A stretch of DNA of 64,000 nt, from assembly GCF_013385985.1 (NCBI RefSeq), contig NZ_JACAOY010000006.1, forward strand, positions 414,581 through 478,580, in the 5' to 3' direction. The number at the start of each line of letters is the position of its first letter. Positions within the stretch are counted from its first letter, which is position 1. This document shows positions 44,198 to 53,497 of the stretch, one piece after another. Made by a program: the position numbers and the translations under genes. The notes beneath the pieces were generated by a model. It did no database searches. It was given only the letters and a program-made list of their open reading frames with translations, and had not been told where the DNA came from. This stretch comes from Pseudomonas sp. B6002 (GTDB lineage Bacteria; Pseudomonadota; Gammaproteobacteria; Pseudomonadales; Pseudomonadaceae).

Positions 44198-47100
44198 ATG
44201 GCGTTCTTCACCGCAGCCAGCAAGGCCGACTTCCAGCATCAACTGCAAGCGGCACTGGCGCAGCACATCAGTGAACAGGCACTGCCACAAGTGGCGCTGT
44301 TCGCTGAACAATTCTTCGGCATCATTTCCCTCGACGAACTGACCCAACGTCGCCTTTCCGACCTGGCCGGTTGCACCCTCTCTGCGTGGCGCCTGCTTGA
44401 GCGCTTTGATCACACCCAACCGCAAGTGCGGGTCTACAACCCCGATTACGAACGTCATGGCTGGCAGTCGACCCACACCGCGGTCGAAGTACTGCACCAT
44501 GACCTGCCATTTTTGGTGGACTCGGTACGCACCGAGCTGAACCGCCGTGGCTACAGCATCCACACCCTGCAAACCACCGTGCTCAGCGTGCGCCGTGGCG
44601 CCAAGGGCGAGTTGCTGGAAATCCTGCCAAAAGGCACCCAGGGCGAAGGCATCCAGCAAGAATCGCTGATGTACCTGGAGATCGACCGCTGCGCCAACGC
44701 CGCCGAACTGAACGTGCTGAGCAAAGAGCTTGAGCAGGTACTGGGCGAAGTGCGCGTGGCCGTGGCCGATTTCGAACCGATGAAAGCCAAGGTCCAGGAC
44801 CTGCTGGCTGGCATTGATGCCAGCCAGTTCGCCATCGACGGCGAAGAAAAAGCCGAGATCAAGAGCTTCCTGGAATGGCTGGTGGGCAACCACTTCACCT
44901 TCCTCGGCTATGAAGAGTTTGTGGTACGTGACGAGGCGGATGGCGGTCATATCGAATATGACGCCGGTTCGTTCCTCGGCCTGACCAAGTTGCTGCGTGC
45001 CGGCCTCACCGCCGAAGACACCCGCATCGAAGACTACGCCGTGGCCTACCTGCGTGAACCGACCGTGCTGTCGTTCGCCAAGGCTGCACACCCAAGCCGC
45101 GTACACCGCCCGGCGTATCCGGACTACGTGTCGATCCGTGAGATCAGCGCCGACGGCAAGGTCATCAAGGAACACCGTTTCATGGGCCTGTACACCTCGT
45201 CGGTGTACGGCGAAAGCGTGCGAGTGATCCCGTACATCCGTCGCAAGGTTGCGGAAATCGAGCGCCGCTCGGGCTTCCAGGCCAAGGCTCACCTGGGCAA
45301 GGAACTGGCGCAGGTGGTTGAAGTACTGCCACGTGACGACCTGTTCCAGACCCCGGTCGACGAGCTGTTCAGCACCGTGATGTCCATCGTGCAGATCCAG
45401 GAGCGCAACAAGATCCGCGTGTTCCTGCGCAAAGACCCGTACGGCCGTTTCTGCTACTGCCTGGCCTACGTGCCGCGTGACATCTACTCCACCGAAGTGC
45501 GCCAGAAGATCCAGCAAGTGCTGATGGATCGCCTGAAAGCCTCGGACTGCGAGTTCTGGACTTTCTTCTCCGAGTCCGTGCTGGCCCGTGTACAACTGAT
45601 TCTGCGGGTCGACCCGAAGAACCGCCTGGACATCGACCCGCTGCAACTGGAAAAAGAAGTGGTGCAGGCCTGCCGCAGCTGGCAGGACGACTACTCCAGC
45701 CTGGTGGTGGAAAGCTTCGGCGAAGCCCAGGGCACCAACGTGCTGGCCGACTTCCCGAAAGGCTTCCCGGCCGGTTATCGCGAGCGTTTCGCGGCGCATT
45801 CGGCCGTGGTCGACATGCAGCACCTCAACAGCCTGACCGAAGCCAACCCGCTGGTGATGAGCTTCTACCAGCCACTGGGCCAGGTCTCCGGCCAGCGCGA
45901 GCTGCATTGCAAGCTCTACCACGCCGACACCCCGCTGGCCCTGTCCGACGTGCTGCCGATCCTGGAAAACCTCGGCCTGCGCGTGCTGGGTGAATTCCCG
46001 TATCGCCTGCGTCACGCCAATGGCCGTGAGTTCTGGATCCATGACTTCGCGTTCATCGCCGCTGAAGGCGTGAACCTGGATATCCAGCAACTCAACGACA
46101 CCCTGCAGGACGCGTTCGTGCACATCGTGCATGGCGACGCCGAGAACGATGCGTTCAACCGCCTGGTACTCACCGCTGGCCTGCCGTGGCGCGACGTGGC
46201 CCTGCTGCGTGCCTACGCCCGTTACCTCAAGCAGATCCGCCTGGGCTTCGACCTGGGTTACATCGCCAGCACCTTGAACAACCACACCGACATCGCCCGC
46301 GAGTTGACCCGGTTGTTCAAGACCCGTTTCTACCTGGCGCGCAAGCTCACCAGCGAAGACCTGGAAGACAAGCAGCAGCGCCTGGAGCAAGCGATCCTCA
46401 CCGCCCTGGACGATGTTCAGGTGCTCAACGAAGACCGCATCCTGCGTCGCTACCTGGACCTGATCAAGGCCACCCTGCGTACCAACTTCTACCAGACCGA
46501 CGCCAACGGCCAGAACAAGTCGTACTTCAGCTTCAAGTTCGACCCGCGTGCCATTCCCGAGCTGCCAAAACCAGTGCCGAAGTTTGAAATCTTCGTGTAC
46601 TCGCCGCGCGTTGAAGGTGTGCACCTGCGTTTCGGCAACGTGGCCCGTGGCGGCCTGCGCTGGTCCGACCGTGAAGAAGACTTCCGTACCGAAGTGCTCG
46701 GCCTGGTAAAAGCTCAGCAAGTGAAGAACTCGGTCATCGTGCCAGTGGGTGCGAAGGGCGGCTTCCTGCCGCGTCGCCTGCCACTGGGCGGCAGCCGGGA
46801 TGAGATCGCGGCCGAGGGCATCGCCTGCTACCGCATCTTCATCTCTGGCCTGTTGGACATCACCGACAACCTGAAAGACGGCGCCCTGGTGCCACCGGCC
46901 AACGTCGTGCGTCATGACGACGATGACCCGTACCTGGTCGTCGCGGCGGACAAGGGCACCGCGACCTTCTCCGACATCGCCAACGGCATTGCCATCGACT
47001 ACGGCTTCTGGCTGGGTGATGCATTCGCGTCCGGTGGTTCGGCCGGTTACGACCACAAGAAAATGGGCATCACCGCCAAGGGCGCGTGGGTCGGCGTGCA

Positions 47101-49057
47101 GCGTCACTTCCGTGAGCGCGGCATCAACGTGCAGGAAGACAGCATCACCGTGGTGGGCGTCGGCGACATGGCCGGTGACGTGTTCGGTAACGGCCTGTTG
47201 ATGTCCGACAGGCTGCAACTGGTCGCGGCCTTCAACCACTTGCACATCTTCATCGACCCGAACCCGAACCCGGCCACCAGCTTCGTCGAGCGCCAGCGCA
47301 TGTTCGAGCTGCCGCGTTCGGCCTGGACCGACTACGACACCAGCATCATGTCCGAAGGCGGCGGTATCTTCTCGCGCAGCGCGAAGAGCATTGCCATCTC
47401 GCCACAGATGAAAGAGCGCTTCGACATCTCCGCCGACAAGCTGACCCCGACCGAACTGCTGAACGCCTTGCTCAAGGCGCCGGTAGACCTGTTGTGGAAC
47501 GGCGGCATCGGCACCTACGTCAAGGCCAGCAGCGAAAGCCACGCCGACGTGGGCGACAAGGCCAACGACGCCCTGCGCGTCAACGGCAACGAGCTGCGCT
47601 GCAAGGTGGTGGGCGAGGGCGGTAACCTCGGCATGACCCAACTGGGTCGTGTGGAATTCGGCCTCAATGGCGGCGGTTCCAACACCGACTTCATCGACAA
47701 CGCCGGTGGTGTGGACTGCTCCGACCACGAAGTGAACATCAAGATCCTGCTCAACGAAGTGGTGCAGGCCGGCGACATGACCGACAAGCAACGCAACCAG
47801 TTGCTGGCGAGCATGACCGACGAAGTCGGCAGCCTGGTGTTGGGCAACAACTACAAGCAGACCCAGGCCCTGTCCCTGGCCGCGCGCCGTGCCTACGAAC
47901 GTGCCGCCGAATACAAGCGCCTGATGAGCGATCTGGAAGGCCGTGGCAAGCTGGACCGCGCCATCGAGTACCTGCCGACCGAGGAGCAGCTCACCGAGCG
48001 CGCCGCGACCGGCAAGGGCCTGACCCGTCCGGAACTGTCGGTGCTGATCTCGTACAGCAAGATCGACCTCAAGGAAGCCCTGCTCAAGTCGCTGGTGCCG
48101 GATGACGACTACCTGACCCGTGACATGGAGACCGCGTTCCCACCGAGCCTGGTCGCCAAGTTCGGCGAGGCCATGCGTCGTCACCGTCTGAAGCGCGAGA
48201 TCGTCAGCACCCAGATCGCCAACGACCTGGTCAACCACATGGGCATCACCTTCGTTCAACGGCTCAAAGAGTCGACCGGCATGAGCCCGGCGAACGTGGC
48301 GGGCGCCTATGTGATCGTGCGTGACATCTTCCACCTCCCGCACTGGTTCCGTCAGATCGAAGCCCTGGACCACCAGGTTTCCGCTGACGTGCAACTGGAG
48401 CTGATGGACGAGCTGATGCGCCTGGGCCGTCGTGCTACGCGCTGGTTCCTGCGCAGCCGTCGCAACGAGCAGGACGCTGGTCGTGACACCGCGCACTTCG
48501 GTCCGCACCTGGCGGCGTTGGGCCTCAAGCTTGACGAACTGCTGGAGGGCCCGACCCGCGAAGGCTGGCAGAACCGCTACGGCAAGTACACCGAAGCCGG
48601 TGTGCCTGAGCTGTTGGCGCGCATGGTTGCAGGTACGACTCACCTGTACACCTTGTTGCCGATCATCGAAGCCGCGGACGTGACCGGGCATGACGCCGCC
48701 GAAGTGGCCAAGGCCTACTTCGCCGTCGGCAGCGCCCTGGACTTGCCATGGTACCTGCAGCAGATCAGCGATCTGCCAGTGGCCAACAACTGGCAGGCCC
48801 AGGCCCGCGAAGCCTTCCGCGACGACGTGGACTGGCAGCAACGGGCGATCACTATCTCTGTTCTGCAAATGGCCGACGCGCCACAAGACATGGAAGCCCG
48901 CGTGGCCCTGTGGCTTGAGCAGCACAAAGACATGGCCGATCGTTGGGTGGCGATGATGGTTGAAATTCGTGCTGCGGTTGGCACGGACTACGCCATGTAC
49001 GCGGTGGCTAACCGTGAGTTGCTGGACCTGGCGTTGAGCGGTCAGTCAGTGCTTTAA
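44198..49057 (+). CDS. gdhB: NAD-specific glutamate dehydrogenase, large (180 kDa) class
   Basis: 1619 residues, the size of the GDH180 class first described from Streptomyces and P. aeruginosa (GdhB). It deaminates glutamate to 2-oxoglutarate with NAD+, the exit step of arginine and glutamate catabolism. The long N-terminal half holds ACT-like regulatory segments; the catalytic region lies in the middle (HLRFGNVARGGLRWSDREED, VIVPVGAKGGFLP with the substrate lysine, VVAADKGTATFSDIAN) and the Rossmann part follows (VVGVGDMAGDVFGNG, GEGGNLGMTQLGRVEFGLNG). Monocistronic with a strong terminator. Adjacent to the MoxR block as in P. aeruginosa. Confidence 0.97.
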   Translation: MAFFTAASKADFQHQLQAALAQHISEQALPQVALFAEQFFGIISLDELTQRRLSDLAGCTLSAWRLLERFDHTQPQVRVYNPDYERHGWQSTHTAVEVLHHDLPFLVDSVRTELNRRGYSIHTLQTTVLSVRRGAKGELLEILPKGTQGEGIQQESLMYLEIDRCANAAELNVLSKELEQVLGEVRVAVADFEPMKAKVQDLLAGIDASQFAIDGEEKAEIKSFLEWLVGNHFTFLGYEEFVVRDEADGGHIEYDAGSFLGLTKLLRAGLTAEDTRIEDYAVAYLREPTVLSFAKAAHPSRVHRPAYPDYVSIREISADGKVIKEHRFMGLYTSSVYGESVRVIPYIRRKVAEIERRSGFQAKAHLGKELAQVVEVLPRDDLFQTPVDELFSTVMSIVQIQERNKIRVFLRKDPYGRFCYCLAYVPRDIYSTEVRQKIQQVLMDRLKASDCEFWTFFSESVLARVQLILRVDPKNRLDIDPLQLEKEVVQACRSWQDDYSSLVVESFGEAQGTNVLADFPKGFPAGYRERFAAHSAVVDMQHLNSLTEANPLVMSFYQPLGQVSGQRELHCKLYHADTPLALSDVLPILENLGLRVLGEFPYRLRHANGREFWIHDFAFIAAEGVNLDIQQLNDTLQDAFVHIVHGDAENDAFNRLVLTAGLPWRDVALLRAYARYLKQIRLGFDLGYIASTLNNHTDIARELTRLFKTRFYLARKLTSEDLEDKQQRLEQAILTALDDVQVLNEDRILRRYLDLIKATLRTNFYQTDANGQNKSYFSFKFDPRAIPELPKPVPKFEIFVYSPRVEGVHLRFGNVARGGLRWSDREEDFRTEVLGLVKAQQVKNSVIVPVGAKGGFLPRRLPLGGSRDEIAAEGIACYRIFISGLLDITDNLKDGALVPPANVVRHDDDDPYLVVAADKGTATFSDIANGIAIDYGFWLGDAFASGGSAGYDHKKMGITAKGAWVGVQRHFRERGINVQEDSITVVGVGDMAGDVFGNGLLMSDRLQLVAAFNHLHIFIDPNPNPATSFVERQRMFELPRSAWTDYDTSIMSEGGGIFSRSAKSIAISPQMKERFDISADKLTPTELLNALLKAPVDLLWNGGIGTYVKASSESHADVGDKANDALRVNGNELRCKVVGEGGNLGMTQLGRVEFGLNGGGSNTDFIDNAGGVDCSDHEVNIKILLNEVVQAGDMTDKQRNQLLASMTDEVGSLVLGNNYKQTQALSLAARRAYERAAEYKRLMSDLEGRGKLDRAIEYLPTEEQLTERAATGKGLTRPELSVLISYSKIDLKEALLKSLVPDDDYLTRDMETAFPPSLVAKFGEAMRRHRLKREIVSTQIANDLVNHMGITFVQRLKESTGMSPANVAGAYVIVRDIFHLPHWFRQIEALDHQVSADVQLELMDELMRLGRRATRWFLRSRRNEQDAGRDTAHFGPHLAALGLKLDELLEGPTREGWQNRYGKYTEAGVPELLARMVAGTTHLYTLLPIIEAADVTGHDAAEVAKAYFAVGSALDLPWYLQQISDLPVANNWQAQAREAFRDDVDWQQRAITISVLQMADAPQDMEARVALWLEQHKDMADRWVAMMVEIRAAVGTDYAMYAVANRELLDLALSGQSVL

Positions 49058-49073
49058 AGCCTGGCTCTGCGTT

Positions 49074-49109
49074 AAAAAATCCCCGCATTCAACAATGCGG
49101 GGATTTTTT
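49074..49109 (+). terminator. Bidirectional rho-independent terminator after gdhB
   Basis: AAAAAATCCCCGCATT / AATGCGGGGATTTTTT with a 4-base loop. T-runs on both strands, so it also serves the convergent Sel1-repeat gene. Confidence 0.93.
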
Positions 49110-49144
49110 ATGGGCGGCCTATCCGTCGAAGCGACGCACTGTGA

Positions 49145-50173
49145 TCAGTACGGCGCCCCTACGATGATCAGACGCTCCATTGACTTGAATAGCGATGGGA
49201 TGATTCTTTTCAGGTCGTGATCAATGCGTTCGGCGCCTGCAAACTGCGTTGGGTTCATTTGATGCCGGATTGCGTCGAGGTCCTGTGCCAGTACTTCAGC
49301 CTGTGCGTCACTAGCCAGTTTAGGCATGACGAAATTCAGAGTGGCATAAGCACGAGCGAGATCCTTTTCAAGCCCGTATGTACGTGCGGCTGTCGCGTGC
49401 CTTCGCGGAAAGTTAGATGTTCCTTTGCCACTGCGTGGCAGGTGCGCCAACGCATACCCATACTCCAGGAGTGCGTCGATCTGACCCAACTGCGCTAGCT
49501 GGATCAGCCTATGTTGCTTCTCTTTGACGTCAGCAGTGGAATCGGAGGGGAACACTCGGTCAGCCAATGCAAGCATATCGTTGCCATCTGCCGCTTTTTG
49601 CAAAAGCTCTTCAATGAGCGCGCTACGTTCTACGCTATTGGGAACCAGGTCCGGCGTCTTGCGGTAGGCTACGGCGAGCAGGAATTGGGCGTGGTGGTGG
49701 TTCTTGGCTACGGCCATGCTCAACCATTTCACCTCATCAGTGAGTTTGAAAAGAAGCACCATGGCTTCAGCGTCGCCAGCAAGTGCTGCGGGCGTCAGCA
49801 GTTCATTCGCTTTTTTCAGGGAGGCAGCGTCGCCCAGCCTCATCAGTGCCGGGACATGGTTTTGAGCGGCTGCCAACCAGAGCCATTTTCGCGTTGCTTC
49901 AGACGCTCTGCGAAAACCGCCATCGCGACTGCTCACACAGGTTGCCAGTGCGTACTGCGCCTCTGCGTTACCCTGTGCTGCTGCGACCGTCAGTGGGAGT
50001 TCGGCTTGCGCGTAATTCTCAAGAGAAAACAACTCAAACCCTGTTTTGGTGGCCGTGGTGTTCAGGTGGTCGAGTGCTGCTTGGGTGGCGGCGGCGGTCT
50101 GTGTGTTCTCTTCACTGTCCAGTTTTGTGAGCAGTGCGAACAGCGCTGGCAGTGTTTGAGTATCCATGTTCAT
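49145..50173 (-). CDS. Sel1/TPR-like repeat protein
   Basis: 342 residues from the ATG at 50173 (ACAGG 7 bases upstream); an ATG at 50188 overlaps the preceding remnant and is less likely. Helical repeats of Sel1 type are visible: LPLTVAAAQGNAEAQYALAT, KWLWLAAAQNHVPALMRLGD, PAALAGDAEAMVLL, WLSMAVAKNHHHAQFLLAVA. No signal peptide. Codon use is AT-richer and less biased than in flanking genes, suggesting acquisition. Sel1-repeat proteins mediate protein contacts; some are immunity proteins of T6SS lipase effectors (for example those of PldB). Immediately upstream is a fragment of a second coding frame, so it may be the surviving partner of a lost gene pair. Confidence 0.78.
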   Translation of the reverse strand: MNMDTQTLPALFALLTKLDSEENTQTAAATQAALDHLNTTATKTGFELFSLENYAQAELPLTVAAAQGNAEAQYALATCVSSRDGGFRRASEATRKWLWLAAAQNHVPALMRLGDAASLKKANELLTPAALAGDAEAMVLLFKLTDEVKWLSMAVAKNHHHAQFLLAVAYRKTPDLVPNSVERSALIEELLQKAADGNDMLALADRVFPSDSTADVKEKQHRLIQLAQLGQIDALLEYGYALAHLPRSGKGTSNFPRRHATAARTYGLEKDLARAYATLNFVMPKLASDAQAEVLAQDLDAIRHQMNPTQFAGAERIDHDLKRIIPSLFKSMERLIIVGAPY

Positions 50174-50177
50174 GTTT

Positions 50178-50321
50178 TTACCTGTCATTGAGCACTTGAG
50201 TTGTGCCAGAACAGGTTACGGTCGCGGTTAGAGCCATAGTCGGTACATAACTAGGGTGAGCGGCACCAGGCGCCGGTTTGTTATTGCGCCCGGTGCAGGT
50301 CGCACCCAACGTGCGGGTTGG
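50178..50321 (-). pseudogene. 3' remnant of an unknown gene upstream of the Sel1 gene
   Basis: A 47-codon open stretch begins just after a TGA at 50322-50324 and ends TAA at 50178-50180, only 4 bases before the Sel1 start. It encodes TRTLGATCTGRNNKPAPG, then AAHPSYVPTMALTATVTCSG and a short tail. The Cys pair, the Pro/Gly-rich turn and the close spacing look like the real C-terminus of a protein whose body is gone; no start codon or ribosome site supports independent expression. I do not recognise the family. Confidence 0.4.
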
Positions 50322-50363
50322 TCACGCGGCCGTTTTAGGTGGCGCTGCAGGTGACAGCCGCCG

Positions 50364-51050
50364 TCAGTTGAGCTTGAGTAGCCGGGTTTCCAAATGATCC
50401 AGGTGCTCCGTCATCAAGGCCACGGCGGCCGTCACATCTCGCTGTTCCACGGCGTCGACAATGGCCATATGGTCCTGCCATGCGCAGTAGGTGCAGGCGT
50501 GCGCTTCGTACTGGGCGATGATCAGCGAGGTTAGCGGTACCAGGCTGTTGAGAAACTGCGCAAGGGGGGCATTGCGTGCCATCGCCGCCAATTGCAGGTG
50601 AAATTCGCCGGACAAACGAATCGCCGGGCCACGCTGGTCGCGCTCTATACACTCGCGCTCACGGGTGATCAGCTCGCGCAGCTGGCGCACCTGGGTCGGT
50701 GTGGCGTGCACGCAAGCCAATTGCACCACGGTAATTTCGGTCAGGCGTCGGGCTTCGAGGATCTGCCGCGTTTGCTGGGCATCTGGAGCGGCCACTTGGG
50801 CGCGCTGGTTGGGGCGCAGGATGATCACTTGCTGATGGGAAAGCTTGGCCAACACGCGGCGAATCACGCTGCGACTCACTCCGAAGATTTCGCCCAGGCC
50901 TTCTTCTGTAAAACGGCTGGCTGGCGCAATACGTTGCTCGAGAATGGCGTCGAACAGGCGTGGGTAGATGTCGTCCACCGAAGGTTTTTTACCCGCGACC
51001 AGGCGCAGGGTCGGGAGAGTAGGTTCGTAGTGCAAGGCGTGAGCGGTCAT
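50364..51050 (-). CDS. GntR-family regulator with FCD domain (second of a tandem pair)
   Basis: 228 residues; TAGGAG 7 bases before the ATG. Winged helix in the first half (FTEEGLGEIFGVSRSVIRRV, LAKLSHQQVIILRPNQRAQV), then an FCD ligand domain with the metal-binding histidines in SGEFHLQLA, WQDHMAIVDAV and MTEHLDHL. FCD regulators sense small carboxylic acids or related ligands. It starts 16 bases after the end of the first GntR gene, so both are one transcript next to a dicarboxylate carrier. Confidence 0.88.
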   Translation of the reverse strand: MTAHALHYEPTLPTLRLVAGKKPSVDDIYPRLFDAILEQRIAPASRFTEEGLGEIFGVSRSVIRRVLAKLSHQQVIILRPNQRAQVAAPDAQQTRQILEARRLTEITVVQLACVHATPTQVRQLRELITRERECIERDQRGPAIRLSGEFHLQLAAMARNAPLAQFLNSLVPLTSLIIAQYEAHACTYCAWQDHMAIVDAVEQRDVTAAVALMTEHLDHLETRLLKLN

Positions 51051-51066
51051 GGCCAGTCTCCTAAAG

Positions 51067-51768
51067 TCAGCTGCCCAGGTGGTCGTCCGGGATGTTCAAG
51101 CGAATGCCCATGCGCAGGCCTTCCTGGAGGATGTGCCGACGCATCTCGGCGCTGGCCAGGGCGCTGTTCTTGTTACGAATGGCGCGCACCACGGCTTCGT
51201 TTTCCTGCAAGCGTTCCGCCAGATGTTCAGGGGAGTTACGCAGCACTTGGGCGCTTTGCTTGAGCGCGTTGCTGGTCTGTTGCACCACGTTCTGGAAGAT
51301 CGGGTTGGAGGTGAGAGCGAACAGTTCTTCGTGAAAGCCGATATAGGCATTCATGCCGGCTTCGGCGTCTTCGGCGTCAAGGGCTTCGCGCATGTCCATG
51401 AGGGTGAGGCGCAGTTGGCCGACTTCCTTGCTGCTGATGGACTGGGCCACCAGGCCGACGATGAAGGGCTCGAGGGTGTAGCGCAGTTGCAGGATGTCTT
51501 CGAGGCTCGCGTCGGCGACGGCGTCACTCGATTGCGGCTCGTTGACGCTGGTTTCCAGCACCACCACGCCTTTGCCTGGCATGGAGCGCACCAGGCCGAG
51601 GGTTTCCAGCACGATCACGGCTTCGCGCAGGCTCGGACGGCTGATGCCCATCTGTTCGGCCAGTTCGCGCTGGCCGGGCAGCATTTCACCCCGGCGCCAC
51701 TGGCCACGCGCCAAGGCGGCGCGCAGTTTTTCTACCACTGAATTGACGACGGTTGAGGTGCTGATCAC
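51067..51768 (-). CDS. GntR/FadR-family regulator with FCD domain (first of a tandem pair)
   Basis: 233 residues from a GTG at 51768 with a strong GGAGAGG site 5 bases upstream. Helix-turn-helix LPGQRELAEQMGISRPSLRE near 30 and MPGKGVVVLE complete the winged domain; the FCD domain has the ligand residues in NAYIGFHEELF and EMRRHILQEGL. Resembles LldR/PdhR-like regulators of organic-acid uptake. It lies downstream of the dctA gene; the dctA upstream region has GGTCTGACC, the kind of site these proteins bind, so it is the likely regulator. Confidence 0.88.
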   Translation of the reverse strand: MISTSTVVNSVVEKLRAALARGQWRRGEMLPGQRELAEQMGISRPSLREAVIVLETLGLVRSMPGKGVVVLETSVNEPQSSDAVADASLEDILQLRYTLEPFIVGLVAQSISSKEVGQLRLTLMDMREALDAEDAEAGMNAYIGFHEELFALTSNPIFQNVVQQTSNALKQSAQVLRNSPEHLAERLQENEAVVRAIRNKNSALASAEMRRHILQEGLRMGIRLNIPDDHLGS

Positions 51769-51820
51769 GTCTACCTCTCCTTGATGTTGCGAATACGATT
51801 GTCAAATTGGCGACGGTCAA

Positions 51821-51928
51821 AATGTGGGAGCTGGCTTGCCTGCGATGACTGACTGTCAGCCAGCATCTCTGTTGCTGACCCACCGCTATCGCAGCGATGC
51901 GGCGACCCGACAAGCCAGCTCCCACATT
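51821..51928. repeat. REP inverted repeat between dctA and gntR
   Basis: AATGTGGGAGCTGGCTTG at 51821-51838 and exact complement at 51911-51928; inner parts are less conserved. Confidence 0.8.
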
Positions 51929-51954
51929 AGATTTATGCAGCGGTTGAGAGCGGG

Positions 51955-53265
51955 TCAGAACTCTTGGTGGGCCGGCAGTACCGGCTTCTTGGCCTGGAAG
52001 GCATAGCCTTGCTGGCCGTCGAGCACCTTGTTGGCCCGCTGGATATCGATGTCTTTTTCCCAGCGCGCGATAGCCACGGTCGCCACGCAGTTACCGATCA
52101 GGTTAGTCAGCGCACGACCAATGCCCATGAACCAATCCACCGCCAGCACCAGCACCAGGCCCACCACCGGAATCGCCGGGATCGCCGTGAGCGTCGCCGC
52201 CAGAATCACCAGTGCCGAACCGGGAATGCCGTGGGCCCCTTTGGAGGTGATCAGCGACACCAGCAGGATGGTCAGCAAATCGGTCATCGACAGCGGCGTG
52301 CCGGTGGCGTTGGCAATGAACACAATGGCCAGGGTCAGGTAGATGGAGAACCCGTCAAGGTTGAACGAGTAGCCCGTCGGAATCACCAGGCCCACGGTGG
52401 AGCTGCCGATGCCCAGGTGTTCGAGTTTACGCATGATCTGTGGCAGCACAGCGTCGGAGGAGGCGGTGCCCATCACGATCAGCAGTTCTTCGCGCAGGTA
52501 CTTGAGCAGCGGCAACATACGCAGGCCCGACAAGCGCATCACCAGGCCCAGGATCAGCCCGACAAAGGCAAAGCAGGTCAGGTAGAACAGGCCCACCAGA
52601 CTGCCCAGGTGCTGCAGGGAATCCAGGCCGTAAGTGCTGGTGGTGAAGGCGATCGCACCGAACACGCCAATCGGCGCCAGGCGCACGATCATGCCCATGA
52701 TGCGGAAGATGATGTGGCTCAGTTCGTTGATCAGGCGCGAAATGCCCGACGCCGCTTCGCCCACCAGGTTCAGCGCGCTGCCGAACAGTACCGAGAACAA
52801 CAGCACTTGCAGCACATTGTTGTCGGCGAAGGCACCGATCACCGAATTGGGGATCAGGTCCATCAGGAACTGGCTGGTGCCGCGGATGTGCTGGCCCTTG
52901 TCGGCCAGTTCATTGAGGCCGGCGGACGACAGCTGCTCCAGGTGGATATTGGCGCCTTGGCCGATGCCGGTGCTGAACGCCATCACCAGGCCGATCACCA
53001 GGGCAACGGTAGTGAGCACTTCAAAGTAGATCACCGACTTGAGGCCGATACGCCCGACCTTTTTCAGGTCGCCGGCGCCGGAAATACCGCTGACCACCAC
53101 GCAGAACACAATCAGGCCGATCAGCATTTTGATCAGCTTGATAAAGCCGTCACCCAGGGGTTTGAGTTGCGAGGAGAATTCGGGAAGGGCCAGGCCGCAG
53201 ACTATGCCGAGTATCAGGCCAATCACGACTTGCAGGAAAATCGAACGCGAGCACCATCTGAGCAT
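51955..53265 (-). CDS. dctA: DctA-family C4-dicarboxylate/cation symporter
   Basis: 436 residues, membrane protein of the glutamate/dicarboxylate (DAACS) family. Signatures: the serine-rich re-entrant loop VMGTASSDAVLP near 277, PTGYSFNLDGFSIYLTLA near 309 and SKGAHGIPGSALVIL near 346. It imports succinate, malate or fumarate with cations. DctA is usually activated by DctB/DctD; here two GntR regulators lie downstream instead, so this may be a paralogue with a different substrate preference or control. REP repeat follows the gene. Confidence 0.9.
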   Translation of the reverse strand: MLRWCSRSIFLQVVIGLILGIVCGLALPEFSSQLKPLGDGFIKLIKMLIGLIVFCVVVSGISGAGDLKKVGRIGLKSVIYFEVLTTVALVIGLVMAFSTGIGQGANIHLEQLSSAGLNELADKGQHIRGTSQFLMDLIPNSVIGAFADNNVLQVLLFSVLFGSALNLVGEAASGISRLINELSHIIFRIMGMIVRLAPIGVFGAIAFTTSTYGLDSLQHLGSLVGLFYLTCFAFVGLILGLVMRLSGLRMLPLLKYLREELLIVMGTASSDAVLPQIMRKLEHLGIGSSTVGLVIPTGYSFNLDGFSIYLTLAIVFIANATGTPLSMTDLLTILLVSLITSKGAHGIPGSALVILAATLTAIPAIPVVGLVLVLAVDWFMGIGRALTNLIGNCVATVAIARWEKDIDIQRANKVLDGQQGYAFQAKKPVLPAHQEF

Positions 53266-53390
53266 GGGAGGGATCTCTATTCGGTGCCCTGGTGGTTCCA
53301 GGGCTTAATTGTTGTGGTCATACCGGTAAGTCCAGTGCGGGGCCAGTCTACGCCGGGTTTTTTTGAAATCACAAGTAAATATTCAGGGGT

Positions 53391-53419
53391 TGACCGGTCC
53401 CGGTCTGACCAGTTGGTCG
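53391..53419 (-). promoter_or_regulatory. GntR/FCD-type operator cluster upstream of dctA
   Basis: GGTC-T-GACC at 53402-53410 is a perfect palindrome, flanked by GACCGGTC (53392-53399) and GACCAGTTGGTC (53407-53418), so a dense set of GGTC/GACC half sites. LldR/PdhR-type proteins bind TGGTnnnACCA. On the minus strand TTGTGA and TAGACT 18 bases apart, nearer dctA, could be the -35 and -10. Confidence 0.5.
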
Positions 53420-53497
53420 GTGAGGGCGATGCTTGAGCGGTTGGCGGGCTCAAATTTTTTTCGCTTATCATCCACGGCTAAGTCGATGAGGTGATGG

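Noticed and set aside
44168-48925. 1585-codon open frame antisense to gdhB
   Set aside because: It mirrors the codon bias of gdhB; the predicted protein is a His/Val/Gln-rich mix with no domain, and gdhB is certain.
50335-50652. 105-codon minus frame overlapping the second gntR end, ending TAAVTCSAT
   Set aside because: It lies within the gntR gene in another frame. Its end resembles the TATVTCSGT of the nearby remnant, but the similarity is short and I could not make it a real duplication.
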